A stretch of 64,000 bases of DNA from Gammaproteobacteria bacterium (GTDB taxonomy: Bacteria; Pseudomonadota; Gammaproteobacteria; Arenicellales; Arenicellaceae): the NCBI GenBank assembly GCA_013002025.1, contig JABDKW010000037.1, positions 1 to 64,000 of the forward strand. The letters run 5' to 3'. This document shows, piece by piece, positions 43,345 through 56,900 of this stretch. The notes under the pieces are model-generated. The model saw nothing but the letters and a program-made list of their open reading frames with translations. It had not been told where the DNA came from and made no database searches. Position 1 is the first letter of the stretch, and each line of letters starts with the position of its first letter. A program made the translations under genes and the position numbers.

Positions 43345-44001
43345 CTAGCGGTCGGTCAAAATTGCCTCCCCCTTGACCACCCAGGACAAGCCAAATGCCA
43401 GAATTGCCAATGACTCAAAAGCAAATACCGGAGGCAACAAGCTAGTGGTTGGGCAGTTGCCTCGATTCATCAGTGTGACCACCACAATCATCACCAATGA
43501 ACCGATGATCACCGTGCCACAACTACGATACACGCGATTCCGCCAGAGTTTCATGGGGGTCGGGGGCACACCCGGCTTGCTCTTGGTGAACAACGCAAAG
43601 CAGAACACCGCGAGAATGCTGAAGAACACCAACGCGGATCCCAGGTGAATCTTGCTGAACAGGGCGGCGCCGGAACTCACCGCCTCGCCGGTGCACTGTT
43701 CGAGACCCTTCATGGTTGGAAATAGCGCCACACCGATGCCACTTAAACCGGCCACCTTACCGCACCAGAGATCAGTGGCCTCATAGCCACGGTAAGCCAT
43801 CAGGAACACCGAAATGGCAAACAGATAGCCGACAAAAATATCTTGCAGCCCGGTGTGGTAATAGTGGCTGATGCTCGGCTGCACAGCATCCTGCTCGATC
43901 AGACCGCCAACCCACAATACTAACGGCAACGATAAGCCCATAAACCCAATGGCTTCGCGCAGCGTGAGGTAAGAAATGACTAAATCGTTATTGTGGCTCA
44001 T
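43345..44001 (-). CDS. Six-helix membrane protein of unknown function
   Basis: A 218-residue protein with about six transmembrane helices. The conserved-looking start (YLTLREAIGFMGLSLPLVLWVGG) is followed by SISHYYHTGLQDIFVGYLFAISVFLMAYRGYE, then a helix with LFPTMKG. I recognise this as a recurring bacterial membrane family without an assigned role. The ATG at 44001 has GGGAG five bases upstream; a GTG six bases earlier is in frame. It leads the transporter-amidohydrolase run, nine bases before the BASS gene. Confidence 0.75.
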   Translation of the reverse strand: MSHNNDLVISYLTLREAIGFMGLSLPLVLWVGGLIEQDAVQPSISHYYHTGLQDIFVGYLFAISVFLMAYRGYEATDLWCGKVAGLSGIGVALFPTMKGLEQCTGEAVSSGAALFSKIHLGSALVFFSILAVFCFALFTKSKPGVPPTPMKLWRNRVYRSCGTVIIGSLVMIVVVTLMNRGNCPTTSLLPPVFAFESLAILAFGLSWVVKGEAILTDR

Positions 44002-44180
44002 GCACACTCCCTGTTTATCGTGTCGTGGTGATTCGGGAAGGATTGCCGCACCATCAAAATTTTTCTTTGAGAGTCGACGAGGTCAATTGTAGACTATGCA
44101 CTTTCTGTTCGTCTAATGGCAAGCTAGGTGTTGTAAAAGCCGGGGCAGCCAATTACAAAAAACCACATCTCGAAGACCCT

Positions 44181-44489
44181 ATGTCCGGAAGCTACCCTGA
44201 TAAAATTAAACAACTGCCACTCTACGACGGTCGATTTGATGCTCATAAGTTAAGTGCCGACAACTGCGATGTGCTATTCGCGTCTTACCCGGCCGGCACC
44301 TCAATTGCGCCGCACACACACGACACGGAAAACCACGGCATAATCACCAAGGGCGAACTTATATTAACGATCAATGGTGAGCAGCAGCGCTATGCAGCCG
44401 GCGATTGGTACCATGTACCCGCCCATGCCGAGCACGCCGCAGATTTTGAAGTTGAAACCGAAGAAGTTGAATTCTGGTTTTATAAGTAG
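44181..44489 (+). CDS. Small cupin-domain protein
   Basis: A 102-residue single-domain cupin. The two metal-binding motifs are visible as PHTHDTENHGIITKGE (His, His, Glu) and the weaker HVPAHAEHAADF. Such small cupins bind a metal or small ligand and act as sensors or minor enzymes; the ligand is unknown. The ATG at 44181 gives the domain start MSGSYPDKIKQL. The frame is open upstream to 44025 but adds no recognisable sequence. The gene is divergent from the membrane protein and converges on the acyltransferase gene. Confidence 0.8.
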   Translation: MSGSYPDKIKQLPLYDGRFDAHKLSADNCDVLFASYPAGTSIAPHTHDTENHGIITKGELILTINGEQQRYAAGDWYHVPAHAEHAADFEVETEEVEFWFYK

Positions 44490-44528
44490 CTGTTAGATCC
44501 AGCAACTCAGCATGAGGGCTGTCACGGG

Positions 44529-46178
44529 TCAGACCTGAGAGGCCAGGTTTTTTTCGCGATACCCGAAAAATGGCCGCTCAACGTATGAGTAAGAAAACAC
44601 TGCCATTACATATGTGACGGCCAGCGACGCAAAGAAAAACTCCCAAGATCGCTCCGACGGATTAGAGATACCCAGTAACTGAGTCTGTACGTGCAGGACG
44701 ATCTGCATGCCCAGACCGTGCAGGATGTAAAAACTAAAGCCGATCACCCCCATTGAGCGGAAAAACCAGTTGCAGACGATGACGTTATACCAAGTGTCCT
44801 TGATGTTGAGCGCGAACAGGATAATCAACAGGCTCAATATGCATTTGACATAAAACTGGCTGATGTAGGGAATAACCGCCGCGGGGGGCCTGACCGGCGC
44901 GGACCATGCGATGGTTAATAGCGCAACAATCCCTGCCACAACTGCAATGGGTTGCTTATACCGCTCAAAAAATCCCATCAGGGAATCATTGCGCTGTAAA
45001 AGATCATAGTGCAGGTAACTCCCAAACACGCCGGTTAAAAAAGCGTAGAGCATGAATTCATGGCTAAACACACCGTTATAAAACGGTTTCCAATCGGTCG
45101 CATAAGCCCACCAGAGGTAAGCGCCTGCCGCGGTAATGAGCAAGGGTAGCAGGCGGTGCACACGGTAACTGACACACGTCACAATCAAGACCAGCGGTAA
45201 CAACATATAGAAAGTAAATATCTGGGTCATCGGCCACAGATGCCCTTCCGCTTGCACAAACAAGAAATGACGTAATGCTGTATCAAGCTCAAATGGCACC
45301 ACGTAGATCATAAAGACATACAGGTAGTAGGCTGGGAGAATTCGCTTCAGGCGTTTGGTCAGATACTTCTGAATATTCGGCCAACTGTAGATTTTCATCG
45401 GATCGGCAACAAACGGCTTGCTGAGCAGGAACCCGCTAAAGATAAACAACAGTGACAATCCCAGCTGTATCGCGAAAAATCCCGGCGCGGTGTGACTTAA
45501 CAAGACCAGTATCGCGGCCAGGCCTCGCAAACCATTAATATTATTAAATTCATGTGGGCTGGAAATTTTATTACCGAGATTCATATCCCGAAAGGCCGGA
45601 ATCTCGCTCCATTGGGCATGCCAGACCAATAAATACACTGCCAGACCTATCAGCAGCGCCAATGCCACGTAGGCTGGATTAAAAGGTGTGGAAAACGGTT
45701 GCTTGAGTTGCAGGCGTGCGATGCGACTTTGCGGGTCGATTGCCAGCATTGCCTGAGACTCCGCAACAAATTGGGAACTATTAAAAAACTCTTTAATTTG
45801 TTGTTGCCCCATCAACAAGTTGCCTAAATACGGTCGCACCAATTGGATATGATGAAAATTGATGGGTGTGGAGATGTCGGCCTCTGGCGACACATGAAAC
45901 TCCAACACTAAATCGGCTACCGGAAAGTTCCAGCGCTGTGTGCCAACCAGCACCGGCGTTTGCGCCGCGTCGTCACCAATTTCGACAATTTCCAGCTTGC
46001 GCGCGCCAAATATGTTGACTGCTTCAACATGCAGAAGGCTGTTGGGAGGGAAAGTCCCTTTGAAGGTCAGGTAGCCAACCGCAGATTGCGTAAAATTGGT
46101 CAGAATCAGGAACGCAGTGAGGGCGAACATAAGCCCTAATGCCGCGGCGGCGAAATGTGCAACTCCTGATCTATTCAT
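44529..46178 (-). CDS. Acyltransferase-3 family membrane protein with an N-terminal extracytoplasmic domain
   Basis: A 549-residue protein. One helix (about 8-30) leads into a soluble beta-rich region (about 40-170), then a second helix (about 170-190) and the OafA/YrhL-type acyltransferase-3 domain with about ten helices (about 215-545). The latter has NNINGLRGLAAILVLLSHTAPG (catalytic His) and LFIFSGFLLSKPF. These enzymes acetylate or acylate cell-surface sugars. The N-terminal module is unusual, as most members start with the membrane domain. The ATG at 46178 is preferred over a TTG two codons earlier. Confidence 0.85.
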   Translation of the reverse strand: MNRSGVAHFAAAALGLMFALTAFLILTNFTQSAVGYLTFKGTFPPNSLLHVEAVNIFGARKLEIVEIGDDAAQTPVLVGTQRWNFPVADLVLEFHVSPEADISTPINFHHIQLVRPYLGNLLMGQQQIKEFFNSSQFVAESQAMLAIDPQSRIARLQLKQPFSTPFNPAYVALALLIGLAVYLLVWHAQWSEIPAFRDMNLGNKISSPHEFNNINGLRGLAAILVLLSHTAPGFFAIQLGLSLLFIFSGFLLSKPFVADPMKIYSWPNIQKYLTKRLKRILPAYYLYVFMIYVVPFELDTALRHFLFVQAEGHLWPMTQIFTFYMLLPLVLIVTCVSYRVHRLLPLLITAAGAYLWWAYATDWKPFYNGVFSHEFMLYAFLTGVFGSYLHYDLLQRNDSLMGFFERYKQPIAVVAGIVALLTIAWSAPVRPPAAVIPYISQFYVKCILSLLIILFALNIKDTWYNVIVCNWFFRSMGVIGFSFYILHGLGMQIVLHVQTQLLGISNPSERSWEFFFASLAVTYVMAVFSYSYVERPFFGYREKNLASQV

Positions 46179-46416
46179 AATCAAATCGAACGCGCGGCGA
46201 TAGATTCATAAAGCGCGGATTATACTCTCCATTGGTATTGCAATACACCACGAGGATCATCCGGAATTGATCAATAAATTTAACAGGCTACCAATGACTA
46301 TGCGGTTCGCAGTCGGTGCCTCTATGCTGGCCTATCTGACTTCAACTCTGGCTTTCAACAAACTGACCAACCACAGTTAACAGGCAAGTGCTTAGCACGG
46401 CCCCAGACCTGTGCAA

Positions 46417-47853
46417 CTATCCTTCTCTGGCCCTGGGCGGCCCTGAGCGTCTTCGGCCTGCGGCACTACCGGCAGAACCCGGTTGACTTGAATTTCGACC
46501 ACCACCTGGCTTGCGCTTTCGAGAAGTAGACTTTTTACTACGGCGCCCCGGCTTTTGCGTTGATTCATTGCGCCCCGCTGAGTCAGAGCTACCGCGTCCC
46601 TCACTCTTGCCACCAGGACGGCTGCCAGGTTTACCCGAGGCATTGCGATTGCGGTTACGCTTGGGCTTATTTGGCTTTTGCGCCTTAAATTCAGTTTGTG
46701 AGGCCGGCAAATTATTGATCGGCTCAAAACCCTCCAGTTCTTCACGCGGAATTTGTTTTTTAATCAACCGTTCGATATCGGTGAGCAACTTAAACTCATC
46801 ATGGCTGACTAATGAAATCGCTTCACCACTGGCACCGGCCCGGCCAGTACGCCCGATGCGGTGCACGTAGTCCTCAGCAACCTGCGGTAGATCAAAGTTG
46901 ACTACATGCGGCAATAAATCAATATCAATGCCACGCGCAGCAATATCTGTGGCCACCAGCACTCGCAATTTGTTTTGCTTGAAGTCAGCCAGCGCCCGGG
47001 TGCGGGCACCCTGACTCTTATTGCCATGGATAGCGGCGGCTTCAACGCCGCGGGCAGTCAGTTGCTTGGCCAGGCGGTTCGCTCCATGCTTGGTGCGGGA
47101 AAATACCAGCACCTGAAACCAGTCATTGCTTTGTATTAAATGGGTCAAAACCTGTGACTTGGCAGTCTTCTCGACCACAATCAGCTTTTGTGCGACGGCA
47201 TCAACGGTACTGTTGGGCGGGCTAACCGATACTTCAACCGGCTGATACACAATGGTTTTGGCGAGCTGACGTATGTCGTTGGAAAAGGTTGCTGAAAACA
47301 TCAGTGTTTGGCGCTTTTTAGGCAGCAGTTTGATAATGCGCCGGATGTCGTGAATAAACCCCATGTCGAGCATGCGGTCTGCCTCGTCCAGAACCAACAT
47401 CTCGAGCTTGTCGAACTGAACGGCATTCTGGCTATGCAGATCCAGTAGGCGACCCGGGGTCGCAACCAGTACATCCACCCCGCCACGGAGCTGTTGCATT
47501 TGCGGGTTAATGCCAACGCCGCCGAACACCACCGCGGTTTTAATTTTTAAAAAGCGGCTATAGGTCTTAACGCTTTCGGCCACCTGAGCCGCCAGTTCGC
47601 GAGTCGGAGTCAGGACCAGTACCCGCGCCTGATTACCCTTGTGGGCAGGCTTATCATGGGTGCTCAAATAATGCAGGATCGGTAAGGTAAAACCGGCCGT
47701 TTTACCGGTGCCGGTTTGCGCCGCGGCCATGACATCGCGGCCCTGTAATACTTCAGGTATGGCCTTGGCCTGAATCGGCGAGGGCTCGGTATAGCCTTCT
47801 TCAGCAATCGCTTCCAGGATGGGCTGCGATAAGCCTAGTTCGGTAAATAGCAT
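46417..47853 (-). CDS. rhlE: DEAD-box RNA helicase, RhlE type
   Basis: An ATP-dependent RNA helicase of 478 residues. Both RecA-like domains carry the standard motifs: AQTGTGKT (45-52), PTRELA, DEAD (156-159), SAT, ARGIDI and HRIGRTGR. The C-terminal tail (about 380-478) is basic and rich in Lys, Arg, Gly, Ser and Asn ([18 protein letters not shown]), which anchors the enzyme on structured RNA. The start and domain spacing match RhlE rather than SrmB or DbpA; the latter would have a specific C-terminal domain. Roles in the family are ribosome maturation and cold-related RNA turnover. Confidence 0.9.
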   Translation of the reverse strand: MLFTELGLSQPILEAIAEEGYTEPSPIQAKAIPEVLQGRDVMAAAQTGTGKTAGFTLPILHYLSTHDKPAHKGNQARVLVLTPTRELAAQVAESVKTYSRFLKIKTAVVFGGVGINPQMQQLRGGVDVLVATPGRLLDLHSQNAVQFDKLEMLVLDEADRMLDMGFIHDIRRIIKLLPKKRQTLMFSATFSNDIRQLAKTIVYQPVEVSVSPPNSTVDAVAQKLIVVEKTAKSQVLTHLIQSNDWFQVLVFSRTKHGANRLAKQLTARGVEAAAIHGNKSQGARTRALADFKQNKLRVLVATDIAARGIDIDLLPHVVNFDLPQVAEDYVHRIGRTGRAGASGEAISLVSHDEFKLLTDIERLIKKQIPREELEGFEPINNLPASQTEFKAQKPNKPKRNRNRNASGKPGSRPGGKSEGRGSSDSAGRNESTQKPGRRSKKSTSRKRKPGGGRNSSQPGSAGSAAGRRRSGPPRAREG

Positions 47854-47946
47854 ATTGGTTCTATGTCCGCAGCGAGAGCCGCTGCCTATGGTCCATCTTA
47901 AATCGCGCGCAGCGTAACCGAAGCCGCGCCGGATTGATAGGCAATT

Positions 47947-47994
47947 TCACCCGATCAGGTGATTTACTAGCCCCGCCCAGACCCCTACTATAAT
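47947..47994 (+). promoter_or_regulatory. Promoter of the predicted Csr/Rsm RNA
   Basis: A perfect TATAAT lies at 47989-47994, seven bases before the RNA's likely first base. There is no good -35 hexamer at the 17-base position, which suggests an activator. An inverted repeat, TCACC-N6-GGTGA (47947-47962), sits at about -40 to -55. Rsm/Csr RNAs are normally activated by the GacA/UvrY response regulator at TGTAAG-N6-CTTACA sites, but I see no clear match to that motif. Confidence 0.5.
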
Positions 47995-48000
47995 CGCAGC

Positions 48001-48145
48001 AGTGCCGCATCAGGACGATGCAGGTGACAAGCCTGACAATGGACGTTTAAGGCGCTGCCGCAGGGCTCACCAGGATGGTGAACGGGTGACAGGAGTCAAG
48101 CCGCTCTGCTGTGAAAGGGCCGTCTTACCCAGGCGGCTCTTTTCT
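48001..48145 (+). ncRNA. Predicted CsrB/RsmY/RsmZ-like small RNA sequestering CsrA
   Basis: A transcript of about 145 nt is defined by a TATAAT box ahead and an intrinsic terminator at the end. Three short hairpins present AGGA in the loop, the CsrA/RsmA target form: GCATC-AGGAC-GATGC (48007-48021), TCACC-AGGAT-GGTGA (48067-48081) and TGAC-AGGA-GTCA (48087-48098). A further GGA at 48041-48043 may lie in the loop of a GCCT/AGGC stem. The cores CATCAGGACGATG and ACCAGGATGGT closely resemble hairpins in Pseudomonas RsmZ and RsmY as I recall them. No coding frame is evident. The window also encodes CsrA. Expression and binding are inferred. Confidence 0.75.
48117..48143. terminator. Bidirectional terminator of the small RNA and eno
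   Basis: An eight-pair stem (GGGCCGTC / GGCGGCTC with G-U pairs; loop TTACCCA) is followed by TTTT on the plus strand. On the minus strand the mirror stem is followed by TTT, so it can also end the eno transcript 56 bases after the eno stop. Confidence 0.75.
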
Positions 48146-48198
48146 GATGCCCCAGCACATTCGCCAGTCGCGTTAAATGGAGGGGTTAACTGGCCCGA

Positions 48199-49491
<1,293 letters not shown>

Positions 49492-49612
49492 TTAGGTAGA
49501 GTAATGAAGTGAGAGAATCCGGCGATTAATTGTAGCTGGCGCTATACGCACAGCTGGATAACCGCTGCAAATTGATTTGTGTAATCCGCTTGGCTGAATG
49601 ACTGATGGCCGA

Positions 49613-52422
<2,810 letters not shown>

Positions 52423-53745
52423 CTAATTGAGCGGGCACTCCAGCGACACCCAGTCGCTCTGCATGTGCTGATCGACCGGCCCTAGCACCACATCTGCATC
52501 TGCCTGGTTTAGCGTGAGAATCGGTAGGGCCTGGCGCCGCCAGGGTGGAATGCCAATCTCCTGCAACCACTTTTTAAGGTTCAGAGAATGACCCTGTAAG
52601 GCTTTGGGGTTGCTGAGGTTTGGGCGCGATGCCAGGCGCACTGATGCAGTTTGCCTGCTGGCCAACAGTTCTCGCAATTGTTGCGTTGCATCCACCCGCA
52701 ATTTCTCTTCATAAAGATCAATTGGTTGATCAATGTCGCGCCAATTCACGGTGGCCATCGGTTTTAGATCGGTCATCGGCGGCATCACATACATATAGCC
52801 ACGATAAAAACGAAACTGACAGCCCTCTTCCTGCAATACCGAGGTGCTGGCCGGCTCGCCATTAATGCTCTCCAGCAACTGCTGGAGAAACCGTTTACTT
52901 GGCGAGTGCAGTTGCAGGCTGTGCAGCCAGAATCGAACCAGATTACCCTGCCGGGCAGGCGACAGATTTAACAGATCGGCAAAGCACAGCGCATGTGACT
53001 GGTCCAACGGATGTTGTGGCATCTCCCGTACATTCACCAGATCACTGATGGCGATCTCATTCAGCAAGCCGTGTTCCTGCTCCAGATTGGCGGCGGCACG
53101 GGCGATATTTTCAATGGCATCGGCACGAAAGCCGGTCAGGCTGGGCAGCACATGCTGGCGGATGTGGTTACGTGAATACTCGTCACACTGGTTACTGGGG
53201 TCTTCAACCCAATGCAATGATTGTTGAATCGCATACTGCTTCACCTGTTCGCGGCTGAAGTCCAACATTGGCCGAACGATTTTAGCGCCTTGAAAGGGTC
53301 GGGTACGTCGCAGGCTGGACAGCCCCCGGCTGCCGGCACCACGCATTAAATTAAACAATAGGGTTTCGCTGCGGTCCTGACGATGGTGGGCGGTGAGTAA
53401 TACGGATTGTGGGTCCATCTGTTGACGAAACCATTGATACCGCGCGTTGCGTGCCGTGGCTTCACTGGAATCGGCCAATCTTAAATCAGCTCGCTGGAAA
53501 GCGACACCCATGTCAGCACAGAGCACTTCACAATGCTCAGCCCAACGCGCGGAATCTGCCTGCAATCCATGGTTGGCGTGTAACGCGGTCAGTTCGAAGC
53601 CATATTGCTGTTGTACCTGCTGCATTAAATGCAGCAATACAGTCGAGTCCAAGCCACCACTGTAAGCCACATAGAAGCAGGTTTGCGGGCTTAAGCGCAG
53701 CTCCTTAAATAATAGTTCTGCAATGTAATCGGCGGAGGAATTCAT
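52423..53745 (-). CDS. tilS: tRNA(Ile)-lysidine synthase
   Basis: TilS changes C34 of tRNA-Ile(CAU) to lysidine so it reads AUA, an essential step. It has 440 residues. The N-terminal PP-loop ATPase has SGGLDST (from about 29), followed by HANHGLQADS and TAHHRQDRSETLLFNLMRGAGSRGL. The middle and C-terminal TilS domains contact the tRNA acceptor. It lies downstream of dnaE. The usual accA gene between dnaE and tilS is absent, with only 172 bp separating them. Confidence 0.96.
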   Translation of the reverse strand: MNSSADYIAELLFKELRLSPQTCFYVAYSGGLDSTVLLHLMQQVQQQYGFELTALHANHGLQADSARWAEHCEVLCADMGVAFQRADLRLADSSEATARNARYQWFRQQMDPQSVLLTAHHRQDRSETLLFNLMRGAGSRGLSSLRRTRPFQGAKIVRPMLDFSREQVKQYAIQQSLHWVEDPSNQCDEYSRNHIRQHVLPSLTGFRADAIENIARAAANLEQEHGLLNEIAISDLVNVREMPQHPLDQSHALCFADLLNLSPARQGNLVRFWLHSLQLHSPSKRFLQQLLESINGEPASTSVLQEEGCQFRFYRGYMYVMPPMTDLKPMATVNWRDIDQPIDLYEEKLRVDATQQLRELLASRQTASVRLASRPNLSNPKALQGHSLNLKKWLQEIGIPPWRRQALPILTLNQADADVVLGPVDQHMQSDWVSLECPLN

Positions 53746-53884
53746 AAAAATGGTTTGCTATGTTATTGATTTTTATAATGAAACCAAAAAGACTCAGGTT
53801 AAGGCCACGATTGCGGAATGCCCCATAATAGAGCAGTCAGCGGCGGCTCAAAAGTATAGCACTAAGAGAGAAAACTAATAAAGA

Positions 53885-53906
53885 GCAAGGACTTAGAAAG
53901 CCTTGC
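53885..53906 (-). terminator. Probable terminator after dnaE
   Basis: On the minus strand the stem GCAAGG / CCTTGC with a ten-base loop is followed by TCTTTATT, a weak T run. It lies about 11 bp past the dnaE stop and may end the bamA-to-dnaE transcript. Confidence 0.5.
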
Positions 53907-53917
53907 TAAACGAAATC

Positions 53918-56900
53918 CTAATAAATTAGTCGTATATTGGGCTGGCCGACGATCGACTCCAGCTGCTCCAGCATTATTTTACTTGGCACGATGCGCCAGT
54001 CCTCCGCCAGCTCCAATTGGCAAATGCCCTGCTGAGTCCGGTATTCGAAGCCCACGCCACACATGCCCTGCTCGCTGGGCTGGAGTACGGTTTTTAAACT
54101 TCTCACCAGTTGGCTATCGAGTTCCTCACCACGTAAGCGAATCTGCATATGCCGCGCCAGCTGGCTGCGCGCCTGCTCGATATCAAAAAGCTCGTCGGCC
54201 GACAACCGTATACCACCAGTGAAATGGTCGAGGCTGGCCTTGCCCTTAACCACCAACACCTTATCTTTGTGAATCACGTCGCGGCGCTGATCGTACAGCT
54301 CGCCATACACGCCTATCTCAATCCGTGCGGTTTTATCGTCCAGCGTTAAGAACGCCATGCGCGACCCGGATTTAGTATTCATAATTCGCGCGCCGACCAC
54401 CAGCCCCGCCAGAGTGACGGCTTTTTTCTGTTTACTCTGACCCACGTCCACATCCACCAGGCGACAGGAAGTAAACTGGTCCAGCTCATTGATATACATA
54501 TCGATCGGGTGCCCGCTCAAGTACAGACCCAGCGTGTCTTTTTCCGCCGCCAGCAAGTCTTCCTTTTTCCACTCATCAACATTCTGATAGGTTTGTACCG
54601 TTTCCAGCGGCGCTTCGATGCCAAAAAAGTCGGTTTGCCCGGCGGCCTGGCTGCGATGTTGCTGACTGGCTGCATCCAGCGCCAGATCAATGCTGGCGAT
54701 GAGACTGGCGCGATGCACCCCCAGATCATCCAGCGCACCAGATCGAATCAGCGCTTCCAGAGCGCGCCGATTCACTTTCTTGGCGTCAACCCGCGCGCAC
54801 AGGTCATACAAATCTTTAAATGCGCCGCCCCGTTCGCGCGCTTCGATAATACTCTCGATGACCGGGCGCCCGATTCCCTTGATGGCGCCCAGGCCATAGA
54901 CAATGTGTTTTTCATCGCGAGCGCGAAACTCGTAAGCACATAGATTGATGTCGGGGTGTTGCACTTCCAGTTCCATCTCGTGCGCTTCGTTAAGCAAAAT
55001 GACCACCTTGTCGGTATTCTCCATATCCGCGGACATGCACGCCGCCATAAAATGCGCCGGGTAGTGGGCCTTTAACCATGCGGTTTGATAGGCCACCAAG
55101 GCATAGGCCGCCGAGTGGGATTTATTAAAGCCATACTCGGCAAAATACTCCATTAAATCGAACACTTCGCGGGCAGTGTCTTTATCTACCTGGCGTTCCG
55201 CTGCACCCTGCTCGAAGATGGCACGCTGTTCGGCCATCTCCTCGATTTTTTTCTTGCCCATGGCGCGCCGCAATATATCCGCGCCGCCCAGCGAGTAACC
55301 GGCCATCACCCGGGCAATCTCCATTACCTGCTCCTGATACAGAATAACCCCGTAGGTGTTATTCAGAATCGGCTCCAGCATATCATGCGGGTAGCGGGTA
55401 GGCTCTTTACCGTGCTTACGATCGCAATAGACTTTTTCCATGCCGGCCCCTAAAGGTCCGGGGCGGTACAGCGCTACCAGCGCGACGATGTCATCAAACA
55501 CATCCGGTTTGAGATTTTTAATCAGCTCCTTCATGCCGGTGGATTCCAGCTGAAAGATAGCGGTGGTACGACCCGACTTTAATAGCTCATAGCTTGCCGT
55601 ATCATCCAGCGGCAGCTCGGTGATATTAATCGGCGCCTGCTGCTGAGACTCGCGCAGTTGATTAATCGCCTTAACCGCCCAATCGATAATGGTCAGGGTT
55701 TTCAAGCCCAGAAAGTCAAACTTCACCAGACCGATTTTTTCCAGATCATCTTTGTCGTATTGCGCCACAATCTGTTCGCTACCATGCTCACAATACAACG
55801 GCGTAAAGTCGGTCAGATCGGAGGGCGCGATCACCACGCCGCCAGCGTGCTTGCCCACATTGCGTGCCAGCCCCTCCAGCTTGAGGGCCATATCGATTAG
55901 CGCAGTAATTTCCTCTTCATTTTCATAGCGATCACGCAGTTCGTCTTCCTGGTCCAGCGCCTTGCTCAGCGTCATCCCCAAATCAAAGGGGATTAACTTG
56001 GCCACCCCATCAACGTGACCATAGGACATGCCCAGCACCCGGCCCACGTCCCGCACCACGCCTTTGGCCGCCATGGTGCCATACGTGATGATCTGGGAGA
56101 CTTTTTCACGGCCATATTTTTGCGCTACATACTCGATTACCCGTTCCCTGCCTTCAATACAGAAATCTACGTCAAAATCCGGCATCGAGACTCGTTCCGG
56201 ATTCAGGAAACGCTCAAACAGCAGCACATGCTCTATCGGATCCAGATCAGTAATGCCTAAGGCATAGGCCACGATTGAACCAGCCCCGGAGCCCCGCCCG
56301 GGACCGACCGGCACATCATTTTCTTTGGCCCAGCGAATAAAGTCCGCGACGATCAAAAAATACCCGGGAAAGCCCATCTCCATGATGATGCCCAGCTCAA
56401 ACTCCATCCGCTCGAGATATTCCTGGCGCGCCGTATCCGGCACCACAGCGCCGTAACGGCGTTGCAATGAAACCTCCAGACCGGCCAATGACTCGGCACG
56501 CAAATGCGACTCAATGGTCTGCCCCTCAGGCACTGGAAAATCGGGCAAAAAATATTCCCCCATGTGCAGACTGAAATTACATCGTTGCGCCACCGCCAGG
56601 GTGTTGTCGATGGCGCTGGGAATATCGGCGAACAGCTCGATCATTTCAGCCGAGGATTTGAAATATTGCTCACGGCTATGGTGCTTGACCCGGCGCGGAT
56701 CGTTGAGCACCCTACCTTCGTTGATGCAGACCCTGACTTCGTGGGCTTCAAAATCCTCCGGCCGCATGAAATGCGCCTCGTTGGTGGCCACCAGTGGCAC
56801 CTGATTCTGGGCCGATAATTGCGCCGCACCGGCAATGTATTCTTCTTCGTACGCTCGGCCAACCCGTTGAATTTCGATATAGAAATTATCCGGGAACAGC

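Larger units (their letters stand above)
47854..48198. other. 345-bp intergenic region between rhlE and eno, holding a small RNA gene
   Basis: There is no protein gene. The left part must hold the rhlE promoter (minus strand) and a plus-strand promoter with TATAAT at 47989-47994. The right part is the predicted CsrA-binding small RNA and a terminator shared with eno. Confidence 0.7.

Noticed and set aside
46294-46380. A 28-codon plus-strand frame (starts MTMRFAVGASMLAY) between the acyltransferase and rhlE
   Set aside because: It has ATG, TAA and a weak AGG upstream, but it is too short and without conservation evidence to claim as a gene.
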